Shown here: positions 26,510-35,138 of the stretch, one piece after another
How the letters are laid out: each line of letters opens with the position of its first letter
Numbering within the stretch: position 1 is the stretch's first letter
Notes under the pieces: model-generated
Seen by the model: only the letters and a program-made list of their open reading frames with translations
Database searches by the model: none
Told to the model about the DNA's origin: nothing
Assembly (NCBI GenBank): GCA_937873205.1
Contig: CALMVO010000003.1
Coordinates: forward strand, 1 to 41,713
Length of the DNA: 41,713 nt
Origin: an uncultured Acetobacteraceae bacterium
GTDB taxonomy: Bacteria; Pseudomonadota; Alphaproteobacteria; Acetobacterales; Acetobacteraceae
Reading direction: 5' to 3'
Translations under genes and position numbers: made by a program

Positions 26510-28402
26510 TCACGAAACTGACTCCAACTCCTGTTCCGCGTCCATCCAGACGACCTCCGCGGCAGCCTCCTCGGCCGCGATCGCGGCGAGCCGAGTGTTC
26601 GCGTGAGTGATCTCGGTCGCCTGGTTGGCAGACCGATAGAGTTTGGGGTCGGCCAGCCTCGCCTCCAGCGCCGCCCGTTCGGCGCCAAGCTTCGCCAGCA
26701 GCGCCTCGGCGTCGCGGGCGCGCTTGCGTAGCGGCGCGGTGGCGCGACGCTGCTCGGCGCGGTCGCGGCGGTCCTCGGCGCGGGCCGGGGCAGGGGAGGC
26801 GCCCGGCTCCCGCGGCGCCTCGCGGGCGGCCGCCCGGGCGCGCTCGGCCAGCCACGTGCGGTAGTCGGCCATGTCGCCCTCGAACGGCGCCACCCGCCCG
26901 TCGCCGACCAGCCACAGCCGGTCCGCGACCAGCTCGACCAGGTGCGCGTCGTGGCTGATCAGCAGCACCGCGCCCTCGAACTCCGCCAGCGCCCGGATCA
27001 GCGCATCGCGGGCGTCGAGGTCGAGGTGGTTGGTCGGCTCGTCCAGGATCAGCAGCTGCGGCGCGTCCCGCGTCGCCAGCGCCAGCAGCAGCCGCGCCTT
27101 CTCGCCGCCCGACAGGTCCCGTGTCGGCGTGTCGGCGCGGTTCGCGTCGAGCCCGAACCGCGCCAGCTGCGCCCGCACCACCGTCGGCAGCGCCTGCGGC
27201 AGCGCCCGCCCCATGTGCTGCACCGGGGTCTCGTCCGCCACCAGCTCGTCGGTCTGGTGCTGCGCGAAATAGCCCACCCGCAGCTTCGGGCTGTGCTGCA
27301 TCCGCCCGCGCAGCGGCGCCAGCCGGCCGGCGATCAGCTTGGCGAAGGTCGACTTGCCGTTGCCGTTGGCGCCCAGCAGCGCGATGCGGTCCTCCATGTC
27401 GATCCGCAGCGACAGCCCGCCCAGCACCACCCGGTCGCCATAGCCGATGTCGGCCCGCTCCAGCGTCAGCATCGGCGGCGCCAGCCTTGCGGGCTCCGGG
27501 AACGCGAACCGCGTCGGCGCATCCTCCACCACGTTCTCCATCGCCGGCAGCCGCTCCAGCGCCCGCAGCCGCGACTGCGCCTGCTTCGCCTTGGTGGCGC
27601 TGGCGCGGAACCGGTCCACGAACGACTGCATGTGCGCCCGCCGCGCCGCGATCCGCTCCGCCGCCCGGCCCTGCTGCAGCGCCTGCTCGGTGCGGATGCG
27701 CACGAACTCGTCGTAGCCGCCCGGCGTCAGGCTGAGCCGCCCGCGATCCAGGTGCGCGATCGCCTCCACCGCGCGGTCCAGCAGCCCGCGATCGTGGCTG
27801 ACGATCAGCGCCGCCCCCGGGAAGCGCGCCAGCCAGCCTTCCAGCCACAGCGTCGCCTCGAGGTCGAGATGGTTGGTCGGCTCGTCCAGCAGCAGCAGGT
27901 CGGGGGCCAGGAACAGCGCCGTCGCCAGCGCCACCCGCATCCGCCAGCCGCCGGAGAAGTCGTCCACCGCCCGGGCCTGCGCCGCGGCGTCGAAGCCCAG
28001 CCCGGACAGGATGGTCGCCGCCCGCGCCGGCGCGCCGTCGGCGCCGATCGCCCGCAGCCGCTCGTGCAGGTCGGCCAGCCGCATCGGCTCGGTGGCCGCC
28101 TCGGCCTCCGCCAGCAGCGCGGTGCGCTCCACGTCCCCGGCCAGCACCGTGTCCAGCAGCGACGCCGGGCCGGACGGCGCCTCCTGCCGCACCCGCGCCA
28201 TCCGCGCCCGGCCCGACAGCCGGATCGTGCCGCCGTCCGGCTGGATGTCGCCGGCGATCGCGGCCAGCAGCGTCGACTTGCCCGCACCGTTGCGGCCGAC
28301 CAGCCCGATCCGGCGGCCGGGATCGACGGTGAGCTCGGCGCCGTCCAGCAGCGTGCGGCCGGCGATGCGGAGCGTCAGGTCGGACAGCACCAGGAGGCTC
28401 AC
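26510..28402 (-). CDS. ABC-F family ATP-binding protein (Uup/YheS-like)
   Basis: A 630-residue protein with two ABC cassettes and no membrane segment. Cassette 1 has Walker A GRNGAGKST (36-44), signature FSGGW and Walker B LLLLDEPTNHLD. A linker of about 80 charged residues (RTEQALQQGRAAERIAARRAHMQSF region) is the ABC-F P-site tRNA interaction motif. Cassette 2 has GANGNGKST, signature LSGGEKAR and LLILDEPTNHLD. The C-terminus is a Lys/Arg/Glu coiled coil as in Uup and YheS. ABC-F proteins act on the ribosome, relieving stalls, and some give antibiotic resistance. The GTG at 28402 was chosen because GGGGA lies 8 nt upstream; an ATG at 28411 is an alternative. Monocistronic. Confidence 0.93.
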   Translation of the reverse strand: MSLLVLSDLTLRIAGRTLLDGAELTVDPGRRIGLVGRNGAGKSTLLAAIAGDIQPDGGTIRLSGRARMARVRQEAPSGPASLLDTVLAGDVERTALLAEAEAATEPMRLADLHERLRAIGADGAPARAATILSGLGFDAAAQARAVDDFSGGWRMRVALATALFLAPDLLLLDEPTNHLDLEATLWLEGWLARFPGAALIVSHDRGLLDRAVEAIAHLDRGRLSLTPGGYDEFVRIRTEQALQQGRAAERIAARRAHMQSFVDRFRASATKAKQAQSRLRALERLPAMENVVEDAPTRFAFPEPARLAPPMLTLERADIGYGDRVVLGGLSLRIDMEDRIALLGANGNGKSTFAKLIAGRLAPLRGRMQHSPKLRVGYFAQHQTDELVADETPVQHMGRALPQALPTVVRAQLARFGLDANRADTPTRDLSGGEKARLLLALATRDAPQLLILDEPTNHLDLDARDALIRALAEFEGAVLLISHDAHLVELVADRLWLVGDGRVAPFEGDMADYRTWLAERARAAAREAPREPGASPAPARAEDRRDRAEQRRATAPLRKRARDAEALLAKLGAERAALEARLADPKLYRSANQATEITHANTRLAAIAAEEAAAEVVWMDAEQELESVS

Positions 28403-28419
28403 GCGACACATCCCCAAGT

Positions 28420-28472
28420 AAGGCCAGGGCGCTGCCCTGGACCCGCCAAGGGCGGAGCCCTTGGAACCCTTT
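28420..28472. repeat. Family B REP-like repeat
   Basis: AAGGCCAGGGCGCTGCCCTGGACCCGCC, then AAGGGCGGAGCCCTTGGAACC. Compared with the other copies, one base is removed from several C or G runs on both arms, so pairing is kept (compensated changes). It lies between the divergent ABC-F and ndk starts, where it may overlap their promoters. Confidence 0.8.
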
Positions 28473-28514
28473 TGTGATAGCTGCTAAGTCGCGGCGACAC
28501 CCAGGAGACATAAC

Positions 28515-28937
28515 ATGGCGATCGAGCACACCCTGTCGATCCTCAAGCCCGACGCGACCCGCCGCAACCTCACCGGCAAGATCAACGCCCTGTTCGAGGC
28601 GGCCGGCCTGCGCATCGTCGCCCAGAAGCGCATCCAGCTCTCCGAGGCCGAGGCCGGCGCGTTCTACGCCGTTCACAAGGAGCGGCCGTTCTACGGCAGC
28701 TTGGTGTCGTCGATGCTGTCGGCGCCGGTCGTGGTGCAGGTGCTCGCCGGCGAGAACGCGGTGGCCAAGCACCGCGAGGTGATGGGTGCCACCGACCCGA
28801 AGAAGGCCGAGCCGCACACGGTCCGCGCGCAGTTCGCCGAGAGCATCGAGGCCAACTCCGTGCACGGCTCCGACAGCCCCGAGAACGCGGCCACCGAGAT
28901 CGCCTTCTTCTTCGCCGGCACCGAGATCCTGCCCTGA
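28515..28937 (+). CDS. ndk: Nucleoside diphosphate kinase
   Basis: A 140-residue enzyme that transfers the gamma phosphate between nucleoside triphosphates and diphosphates through a phospho-histidine. It begins [14 protein letters not shown], with the conserved Lys, and has the active-site segment NSVHGSDS with the catalytic His, the RPFYGSLV loop and a C-terminal [11 protein letters not shown]. Length and motifs are standard. AGGAGA lies 6 nt before the ATG. The stop overlaps the apparent CTG start of the transporter gene (CTGA). Confidence 0.98.
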   Translation: MAIEHTLSILKPDATRRNLTGKINALFEAAGLRIVAQKRIQLSEAEAGAFYAVHKERPFYGSLVSSMLSAPVVVQVLAGENAVAKHREVMGATDPKKAEPHTVRAQFAESIEANSVHGSDSPENAATEIAFFFAGTEILP

Positions 28938-30241
28938 GCGCCGGCGCGGCCGCCCTCCCGAACGCGCCCACCCTCGGCCGCCGCCGCGCCGGCGGCCCGA
29001 TGATCGCCGCCGCGGTCATCGGCAACCTGCTGGAGGTGTTCGACTTCATCGCCTACGGCACCTTCGCGGTGATGATCGGCCACGCCTTCTTCCCGGCGCA
29101 CGACCCGTTCATCAACCTGCTGCTATCGGTCTCCACGTTCGGCATCGGCTTCGTCACCCGCCCGCTCGGCGCCATCGTGGTGGGCCAACTCGCCGACCGG
29201 TGCGGCCGCCGCGCCGGCATGCTGGTCTCGCTCGCCCTGATGGGGCTGGGCAGCCTGATCATCGCGGTGCTGCCGACCTACCGCAGCATCGGTCTCGCCG
29301 CCCCCTGCCTGCTGGTGCTGGCCCGCCTGATCCAGGGCCTCGCCTGGGGCGCCGAGGCCGGCCCCGCCACCACCTACCTGCTGGAGAACGCGCCCCCCGG
29401 CCGCTCCGGCCTGTTCAGCTCCTGGCAGGCCGCGAGCCAGATGCTGGCCGTGCTGGCCGCCGGCCTGCTCGGCTACGGCGCCAACGGGCTGCTGGGCTCG
29501 GCCGCGATGGAGGCCTGGGGCTGGCGCTTGCCCTTCGCGCTCGGCGTTCTGGTGGTCCCGCTGGGCCTCGTGCTGCGCCGCGGCCTGGAGGAGGCCCCGA
29601 TCCCCGACGCGGCCGCCCCGGCGCCGGCCCGCCTCCGCCTCCTGTTCTCCGGCGGCGCCCTGCCGCTGCTCTGCGCCCTGATGCTCCTGACCGCCGGCAC
29701 CGTCAGCCAGTACTTCGTCAACTACACCACCACCTACGCCCTGACGGTGCTGCACCTGCCCACCGGCCTGGCCCTGCTCGGCACCGTGGTGGTGGGCGTC
29801 GCCGGCACGCTGGCGGCCCTGGGCGCCGGCCACCTGTCGGACCGCATCGGCCGCTTGCCCGTGATCGTGTTCCCGCGCCTGGCCCTGGGCCTGCTGATCC
29901 TGCCCCTGCTGTGGCTGCTCGACGCCTACCCCGGCGCCTGGACCTTCTCCGCCGTCGCCGCCACCATCGCGGTGCTGCAGGTGGGCGGCTTCGCCGGCTC
30001 CGTGGTCCTGCTGGTCGAGCTGTTCCCGCCCGCCGTCCGCACCACCGGCTTCGGCGCCCTCTACGCCATCGCGGTCTCCCTGTTCGGCGGCACCGCCCAG
30101 ATCGTTTTCACGGCGCTGATCCACTGGACAGGTGATCCGGCCTCGCCGGCGTGGTATCTGGCGGCGGTTAATCTACTCGCGGTTGTAGCTGGGATGACCC
30201 TTAGGAGTAATAAGGTAGATACTTCAGCAACGTTAGCATAA
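28934..30241 (+). CDS. MFS transporter, metabolite:H+ symporter (MHS) type
   Basis: About 435 residues with 12 hydrophobic helices. [20 protein letters not shown] in helix 1, [19 protein letters not shown] in the helix 2-3 loop and [21 protein letters not shown] are typical of MHS proteins (ProP, KgtP, citrate and shikimate carriers), which take up small acids or zwitterions with protons. The first ATG (29000) would start directly at helix 1. The 22 residues before it (SAGAAALPN...LGRRRAGGP) look like a real cytosolic N-terminus, and the only start codon they offer is the CTG at 28934, overlapping the ndk stop. From about 30170 the codons turn AT-rich ([16 protein letters not shown]), so the C-terminus has been replaced at the island junction. 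Confidence 0.85.
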   Translation: MSAGAAALPNAPTLGRRRAGGPMIAAAVIGNLLEVFDFIAYGTFAVMIGHAFFPAHDPFINLLLSVSTFGIGFVTRPLGAIVVGQLADRCGRRAGMLVSLALMGLGSLIIAVLPTYRSIGLAAPCLLVLARLIQGLAWGAEAGPATTYLLENAPPGRSGLFSSWQAASQMLAVLAAGLLGYGANGLLGSAAMEAWGWRLPFALGVLVVPLGLVLRRGLEEAPIPDAAAPAPARLRLLFSGGALPLLCALMLLTAGTVSQYFVNYTTTYALTVLHLPTGLALLGTVVVGVAGTLAALGAGHLSDRIGRLPVIVFPRLALGLLILPLLWLLDAYPGAWTFSAVAATIAVLQVGGFAGSVVLLVELFPPAVRTTGFGALYAIAVSLFGGTAQIVFTALIHWTGDPASPAWYLAAVNLLAVVAGMTLRSNKVDTSATLA

Positions 30242-32632
30242 CCAATTACTTTATTTTTATCTCGTAATCCGTTTTTAGAACAAAAGAGGTAGGAAACGGT
30301 TATCTACTTCCGTAATTAGTATGACGTGTCTGAAGATGGTGCGTGAGCGTCGTGGCCGTATTATTAACATAACAAATCTATCGAGATTGAACTTCCTTAT
30401 TAAGGTAAGCTTACTTAGGGCAAGCGAGCCGAATTTGGGACGAGAGATATGGTAGTTGCGGTGGAACGCGGTCTGGAACTTGCTCGGGAACTTCATGTTC
30501 TACATCAAGAGCGGGGCTTGCTTAAGCCTAATCGGAGTTTTCGTTGGACAACGCCCGAAGCCGGATTTTTGCAAGACAAAACCCTGAAGCCAAAGTTATA
30601 CGATGAAATCTCTAACAACGTACTCCAGGGCCATCACAGTACACACATTGTTGTCGGTTATTTATGGGATCAGGGTTCAGGTAAAGAAGGTATTACCTTC
30701 ACCGATACCGCGCTGTTCGTCACGTCAGCTAGGAATAGTGAACGCTTTAGCGTGAGCTACGACATGCTCGAAAGCACCACCCATGAAAAGATTGCAAGTA
30801 GCAGGGAGAGAATTCTCCTGGTTACTATGTCGGGCACACGCTACGTGCTGGATAGTAGCTTGTACGAGCTATCTACAATCAATTTATTTATACAAAAAGT
30901 AATTGCCATGCATGAAGTTTGGCAAAATACTGGCTTATATGACAGCCGAGGTCCGGCTTTGGATGGTTGGAGCACTTTGCTGGGTAATATAGTAAGGCAT
31001 GATCCCACCGTTCAAGCCCAAGCCGCCGCCAATAGCGCGCGTGATTATGCCACTAATATTAAAACGGTGCAGCCTCACGGCGTTTGGGCAGAGCAGGGTA
31101 ATCATCTTTACGACAAAGTAATGGGTAAAAGCGTCAAACTCCTTGGGAGCGACAATATCCCAAATGGAGCCGATCGTAGCGTGGATGGCGTATTGCTACA
31201 GTCTAAATATCATAAAACGGCATCAAGTTCGATCTCCGCCTGTTTCAGCGATGACGGTGCTTATCGATATTGGAATCCTGATGGTACGCCGATGCAAGTC
31301 GAGGTGTCAAAGGACCAATATAAGGCTGCGGTTAAAGTCATGGCTAGGCGCATTAAGGCTGGCAAGGTACCGGGGGTAACTGATCCGGAACAAGCTAAGG
31401 AGATTGTCCGGCAAGGTAATATCACCTATCGGCAGGCTATTTTATTAACCAAAGCTGGCACGATTGAAAGTCTTACTTACGATACAGTCAATGGTATCAC
31501 TATGGCTGGAGCAGTCTTTGGCCTGTCTTCCGGTGTAAGTTTTGCAGTTGCACTATGGAACGGTAAACCTTTGAATGATGCTATATCAGAGGCGTTTTTG
31601 ACTGGCGTTAAGGTAGGAGGCATTGCGCTTCTCAGCAGCGTGTTGAGTGCTCAGATAGGCCGGACGGCGCTAGACGGAACGCTCCGCATCGGCACGGACT
31701 GGCTCATCAATCAGTTTAGTACGACGTTTGTTGAACGCCTAGCTAGTGCTTTAGTAGGTAAGGTGCTCATTGGCGACGCCGCCATCAATGCGCTTAGTAA
31801 GCTGATGCGCGGCAACGTCATCGCGGCTACTACCACTACGGCAATACTCTCCGTTGTCGATGTTTATCGGATTTTTGAGGGTAGCATCTCGGGTATGCAA
31901 TTCTTCAAAAATATTACCCGTACTGCTTCGGGTGTGACCGGGGGTATGGCTGGAGCGCAAGGTGGGGCCATCGGTGGGGCTGCCTTCGGCACGATCCTCT
32001 TTCCGGGCCCGGGTACGGCTATTGGCGGCTTTATTGGTGGTATCGGCGGTGGCCTTGGCGGCGGATTTGTGATGCAGTGGACTACTAAATTTGTGATGGA
32101 CAAGCTTATTGATGAAGATGCTGCATTGATGCTGAAAATCCTCGAAGAAGCATTTGTGAAGTTGGCGCAGCTTTATCTGCTTAATAACGACGAGGCAGAA
32201 CAGGTCATGCAGAGGCTCGGGGAACTTGATATACCTGTTCGACTGCGCGCCATGCATGCCACCGTCGACAGGAAAAACTATGGGCAACAGGTACTCGAAC
32301 CCCTTATGGAGTATGTTGTTCGCCGACGCCACCATATCGCTCCGCTTTCAGGAGAAGAGTTTCAACGCGGTCTGCTAGTCTCGATTAGAAAAATAACTAG
32401 TCAGCCACATGGTCCAAATGAGGCGATAGGTTGAGCAGGGTATTAGACTAGATGCTTCCCGGCTTCTACGAACGTCACACTAGCGTCCGCCAAGAAAAGA
32501 TCGGTAGGATATCTCATGCCTATATATTTAAACTTGTTAATATAAAACGATGATGGCAGTATGGTCATCGAAATTTATGTCATTGTCGGCTTCTGAATTT
32601 TACCTCGCGATGCTTGGCCACTTTTTCCGCCA
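30170..32632. other. AT-rich genomic island (acquired segment)
   Basis: Composition changes sharply from GC-rich to clearly AT-rich inside the last codons of the MFS gene, and back to GC-rich at the start of the radical SAM gene. The segment carries one long gene (30449-32434). No integrase, transposase, tRNA or flanking direct repeat is visible. At 30321-30374 a short frame reads CLKMVRERRGRIINIT, which resembles an SDR fragment. The 200-bp flanks on both sides of the gene hold nothing else I recognise. Confidence 0.75.
30449..32434 (+). CDS. Large protein of unknown function: PH-like domain, nuclease-like motif, glycine-zipper membrane region
   Basis: A 661-residue protein. Residues 60-155 (HIVVGYLWDQGSGKEGITFTDTALFV...) resemble a bacterial PH-like domain. 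Residues 205-260 carry Glu215 and NGADRSVDGVLLQSKY, with Asp242 and Gln251-x-Lys253, a spacing like the D...QxK form of PD-(D/E)xK nucleases. Residues 260-335 include PMQVEVSKDQY and VPGVTDPEQAKEIV. Hydrophobic segments lie at 345-370, 385-402 and 455-472, then a glycine zipper at 495-540 (GGMAGAQGGAIGG...GGFIGGIGGGLGGG). The last 100 residues are helical and charged. I recall similar layouts in large uncharacterised bacterial proteins but know no function. The Shine-Dalgarno is weak (GAGAG). The gene is alone on an AT-rich island. A membrane-active effector or phage-defence protein is an inference. Confidence 0.85.
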   Translation: MVVAVERGLELARELHVLHQERGLLKPNRSFRWTTPEAGFLQDKTLKPKLYDEISNNVLQGHHSTHIVVGYLWDQGSGKEGITFTDTALFVTSARNSERFSVSYDMLESTTHEKIASSRERILLVTMSGTRYVLDSSLYELSTINLFIQKVIAMHEVWQNTGLYDSRGPALDGWSTLLGNIVRHDPTVQAQAAANSARDYATNIKTVQPHGVWAEQGNHLYDKVMGKSVKLLGSDNIPNGADRSVDGVLLQSKYHKTASSSISACFSDDGAYRYWNPDGTPMQVEVSKDQYKAAVKVMARRIKAGKVPGVTDPEQAKEIVRQGNITYRQAILLTKAGTIESLTYDTVNGITMAGAVFGLSSGVSFAVALWNGKPLNDAISEAFLTGVKVGGIALLSSVLSAQIGRTALDGTLRIGTDWLINQFSTTFVERLASALVGKVLIGDAAINALSKLMRGNVIAATTTTAILSVVDVYRIFEGSISGMQFFKNITRTASGVTGGMAGAQGGAIGGAAFGTILFPGPGTAIGGFIGGIGGGLGGGFVMQWTTKFVMDKLIDEDAALMLKILEEAFVKLAQLYLLNNDEAEQVMQRLGELDIPVRLRAMHATVDRKNYGQQVLEPLMEYVVRRRHHIAPLSGEEFQRGLLVSIRKITSQPHGPNEAIG

Positions 32633-33688
32633 ATGACCCCCCTCCCGCTCGACATCGCCCGCATCTACCTCGAACCCGCCGTGGACGCCCACACCCGCGG
32701 CCGCGACATCCTCGCCCGCTTCCCCCACGCCGAGCGCATCCCGGTCGCCTCCCACTGGCGCATCCCCGAGCTCCGCGACGCCGACCCCGGCGACTACCTC
32801 GCCGCCAAGCGCCAGGCCCTGGTGCTCGGCGTGAAGAAGGGCCTGACCTTCCGCCCCAACGGCCGCAGCGCCGACTTCATCGCGCCCTCCTCCTCCAACG
32901 GCTGCGCCATGGCCTGCGCCTACTGCTACGTCGCCCGCCGCAAGGGCCACGCGAACCCCATCACCGTCTTCGTCAACATCGACGCGCTCGCGGCCGCCAC
33001 CGCCCGCCACGTGGCCCGCCAGGGCCCCAAGACCGTGCCGAACCAGGTGGACCCGCACGCCTGGGTCTACGACCTCGGCGAGAACGGCGACCTGTCCGTG
33101 GACGCCGCGGTCTCCGACAACGTGCGCGACCTGGTCGGGCTGTTCCGCACCCTGCCGACCGCCAAGGGCAGCTTCGCCACCAAGTGGGTGAACCCCGACC
33201 TCCTCGGCTACGACCCCCAGAACCGCACCCGCATCCGCATGTCCCTCATGCCCCCCGACCTGGCGCGCCTCCTCGACGTCCGCACCGCCCCCGTCGCCGA
33301 TCGCATCGCCGCCATCCCAGAGCTGCACCGCGCCAGCTACGAGGTCCACCTGAACTTCTCCCCCGTCGTGCTCCGCGAAGGCTGGGAGGCCGAATGGGGC
33401 GCCCTGTTCGGCGAGCTGGACGACGTCCTGCCCGCCGCCGTGAAGGACCAGCTGGCCGCCGAGATCATCATGCTCACCCACAACAGGGACCTGCACGAGC
33501 TCAACCTCGCCTGGCACCCCAAGGCGGAGGAGCTGCTGTGGCGCCCGGACCTCCAGGAGGAGAAGCTGTCCGAGAGCGGCGCCGTGAACCTGCGCTACCG
33601 TACCGGCTGGAAGGGCCAGTGGCTGCGGCGCTTCCGGGACCTACTGGCCGTCCGCATGCCTTATTGCCAGGTGCGCTACGCCTTCTGA
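32633..33688 (+). CDS. Spore photoproduct lyase-like radical SAM protein
   Basis: A 351-residue protein with the radical SAM [4Fe-4S] motif C91-AMA-C95-AY-C98, followed by YVARRKGHANPITVF, as in the SPL family, which repairs UV-induced spore photoproduct (thymine dimers) in Firmicutes. Other family-like segments are KWVNPDLLGYDP, RIRMSLMP and NFSPVVLREGWE. Non-sporulating proteobacteria carry SPL-family proteins whose substrate is not established. The ATG at 32633 falls exactly where GC-rich composition resumes, and no Shine-Dalgarno is visible just upstream, so the original promoter may have been displaced by the island. The hydrogen-donating Cys of Bacillus SPL could not be placed by eye. 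Confidence 0.88.
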   Translation: MTPLPLDIARIYLEPAVDAHTRGRDILARFPHAERIPVASHWRIPELRDADPGDYLAAKRQALVLGVKKGLTFRPNGRSADFIAPSSSNGCAMACAYCYVARRKGHANPITVFVNIDALAAATARHVARQGPKTVPNQVDPHAWVYDLGENGDLSVDAAVSDNVRDLVGLFRTLPTAKGSFATKWVNPDLLGYDPQNRTRIRMSLMPPDLARLLDVRTAPVADRIAAIPELHRASYEVHLNFSPVVLREGWEAEWGALFGELDDVLPAAVKDQLAAEIIMLTHNRDLHELNLAWHPKAEELLWRPDLQEEKLSESGAVNLRYRTGWKGQWLRRFRDLLAVRMPYCQVRYAF

Positions 33689-34012
33689 AGTCGCGGGATT
33701 GCCCTGACCGTCCAGACCGGGAACGCCCATGGGCCGGATTCGCGCCGGTCGTGACGGATAGGGACGGCCTGGTACGCCTGTCGCTCGCGGTGTCCGTCCC
33801 GGCTGCCCCCTAAGGGGACGTCCTGGCAAGGCGCCATCCCATGTCCCGCATCCTCTACGCGATCGGCGCGGCCCCAACCACGGGCGCCGCATCGCCGCCG
33901 CCGTCACGGTCCGGCTGCCGGGGTGGGTTCGGAGCTTGGACACGCATCCCGATGCCGAGTGTTCGCGGACACACCGGTCCGGGTGGTACCCCTAGGGCGG
34001 GCGAAACGGCCC
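33689..34012. other. Intergenic stretch without a supported gene
   Basis: About 320 bp between the radical SAM gene and the duplicated exported-protein genes. Short open frames are present on both strands, but none has convincing start signals or family resemblance. The right end holds a GC hairpin, listed separately. Confidence 0.5.
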
Positions 34013-34015
34013 GCC
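33996..34015 (-). terminator. Hairpin after the protease operon
   Basis: A 7-bp perfect GC stem (GGCGGGC / GCCCGCC) with a 6-nt loop lies 8 bp past the last minus-strand stop (34023). There is no clear T-run, so this is a modest terminator candidate. Confidence 0.4.
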
Positions 34016-34558
34016 GGCCACGTCACAGCCCCTTGGCCGGGTCGTTGATCAGAGGCTCGAGCTGGAAGTAGCCGATCAGCTCGTCCTTGCTGTCGGGGAT
34101 GTAGTGCAGGGCGACGGCCGTATAGATCTTCTCGCCGGACTGGGTGACGCCAACGGTGAGGAGGGTCTTGCCCTGCGGGTCCCCGGTCAGCGCATCGGGG
34201 GCGATGCGGATGCCAATCCGGTCGTTGATGATGCAGACGCTGTCGATCTTCTGGAACTGGCTGGGACCGCCGAACTGGAACTTGGCCCCTGTCAGCAGGG
34301 TACCTTGGTAGGGCGGTATGACGAACAGCCTGTCCATGGTGACGCGGAAGCGCCCCTTGAGGAAGTGCGCGACGTCCGCCCGCAGCGACCTCTGCTCATC
34401 CAGATACTCGGCCGACCCTATGGCCCTCTCGCCAGGCCAGATGTTGGGGGGAAACCTGTCGACCAGCATCGGGGCGTGCTCCTGCGTGTTCGGCGCGACG
34501 GCGGCGGAGGCGGACCCGAGTGCCAGTCCGATGAGGAAGGCCATACCGGCCGGCAGCC
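34013..34558 (-). repeat. Tandem duplication, copy 1 (transcription-distal)
   Basis: By line-by-line comparison, 34013-34537 is identical to 34593-35117 (offset 580). Three mismatches follow within about 10 nt, and similarity ends near 34558. Beyond it, 34565-34594 matches 35543-35572 inside the protease gene (29 of 30), showing that the duplicate carries a fragment of the protease. Confidence 0.95.
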
Positions 34559-34601
34559 CCGAGCGGTGCCTGTTGTCCAGGATGGTCTTCAGGCCGGCCA
34601 C
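34023..34601 (-). CDS. Second, chimeric copy of the exported protein
   Basis: The last 170 residues equal those of the upstream copy, but the N-terminus is replaced. From the GTG at 34601 it reads MAGLKTILDNRHRSGLPAGM, where LKTILDN and the flanking codons come from the calpain-like protease gene (35543-35572). An internal ATG at 34544 gives MAFLIGLALGSASAAV, a signal peptide lacking its basic N-terminal residues. Whether either form is exported is uncertain. The GTG lies 1 nt past the stop of the intact copy (34603), so coupled translation is possible. This is a recent duplication that kept the frame open; the protein may be functional or on its way to decay. Confidence 0.65.
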   Translation of the reverse strand: MAGLKTILDNRHRSGLPAGMAFLIGLALGSASAAVAPNTQEHAPMLVDRFPPNIWPGERAIGSAEYLDEQRSLRADVAHFLKGRFRVTMDRLFVIPPYQGTLLTGAKFQFGGPSQFQKIDSVCIINDRIGIRIAPDALTGDPQGKTLLTVGVTQSGEKIYTAVALHYIPDSKDELIGYFQLEPLINDPAKGL

Positions 34602-35138
34602 GTCACAGCCCCTTGGCCGGGTCGTTGATCAGAGGCTCGAGCTGGAAGTAGCCGATCAGCTCGTCCTTGCTGTCGGGGATGTAGTGCAGGGCGACGGCCG
34701 TATAGATCTTCTCGCCGGACTGGGTGACGCCAACGGTGAGGAGGGTCTTGCCCTGCGGGTCCCCGGTCAGCGCATCGGGGGCGATGCGGATGCCAATCCG
34801 GTCGTTGATGATGCAGACGCTGTCGATCTTCTGGAACTGGCTGGGACCGCCGAACTGGAACTTGGCCCCTGTCAGCAGGGTACCTTGGTAGGGCGGTATG
34901 ACGAACAGCCTGTCCATGGTGACGCGGAAGCGCCCCTTGAGGAAGTGCGCGACGTCCGCCCGCAGCGACCTCTGCTCATCCAGATACTCGGCCGACCCTA
35001 TGGCCCTCTCGCCAGGCCAGATGTTGGGGGGAAACCTGTCGACCAGCATCGGGGCGTGCTCCTGCGTGTTCGGCGCGACGGCGGCGGAGGCGGACCCGAG
35101 TGCCAGTCCGATGAGGAGGGCCACGCCGGCCGGCAGCC
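34593..35138 (-). repeat. Tandem duplication, copy 2 (transcription-proximal)
   Basis: Partner of 34013-34558. This copy keeps the native signal peptide coding sequence and the junction with the protease gene, so it is the parental copy. Confidence 0.95.

Noticed and set aside
30275-30496. 73-codon minus-strand frame in the AT-rich island
   Set aside because: It overlaps the start of the large gene. It has no ribosome-binding site and no family resemblance, and such a frame is expected by chance.
33841-34071. Plus-strand frame running into the duplicated exported gene
   Set aside because: Low-complexity product. It runs antisense across the real stop at 34023.
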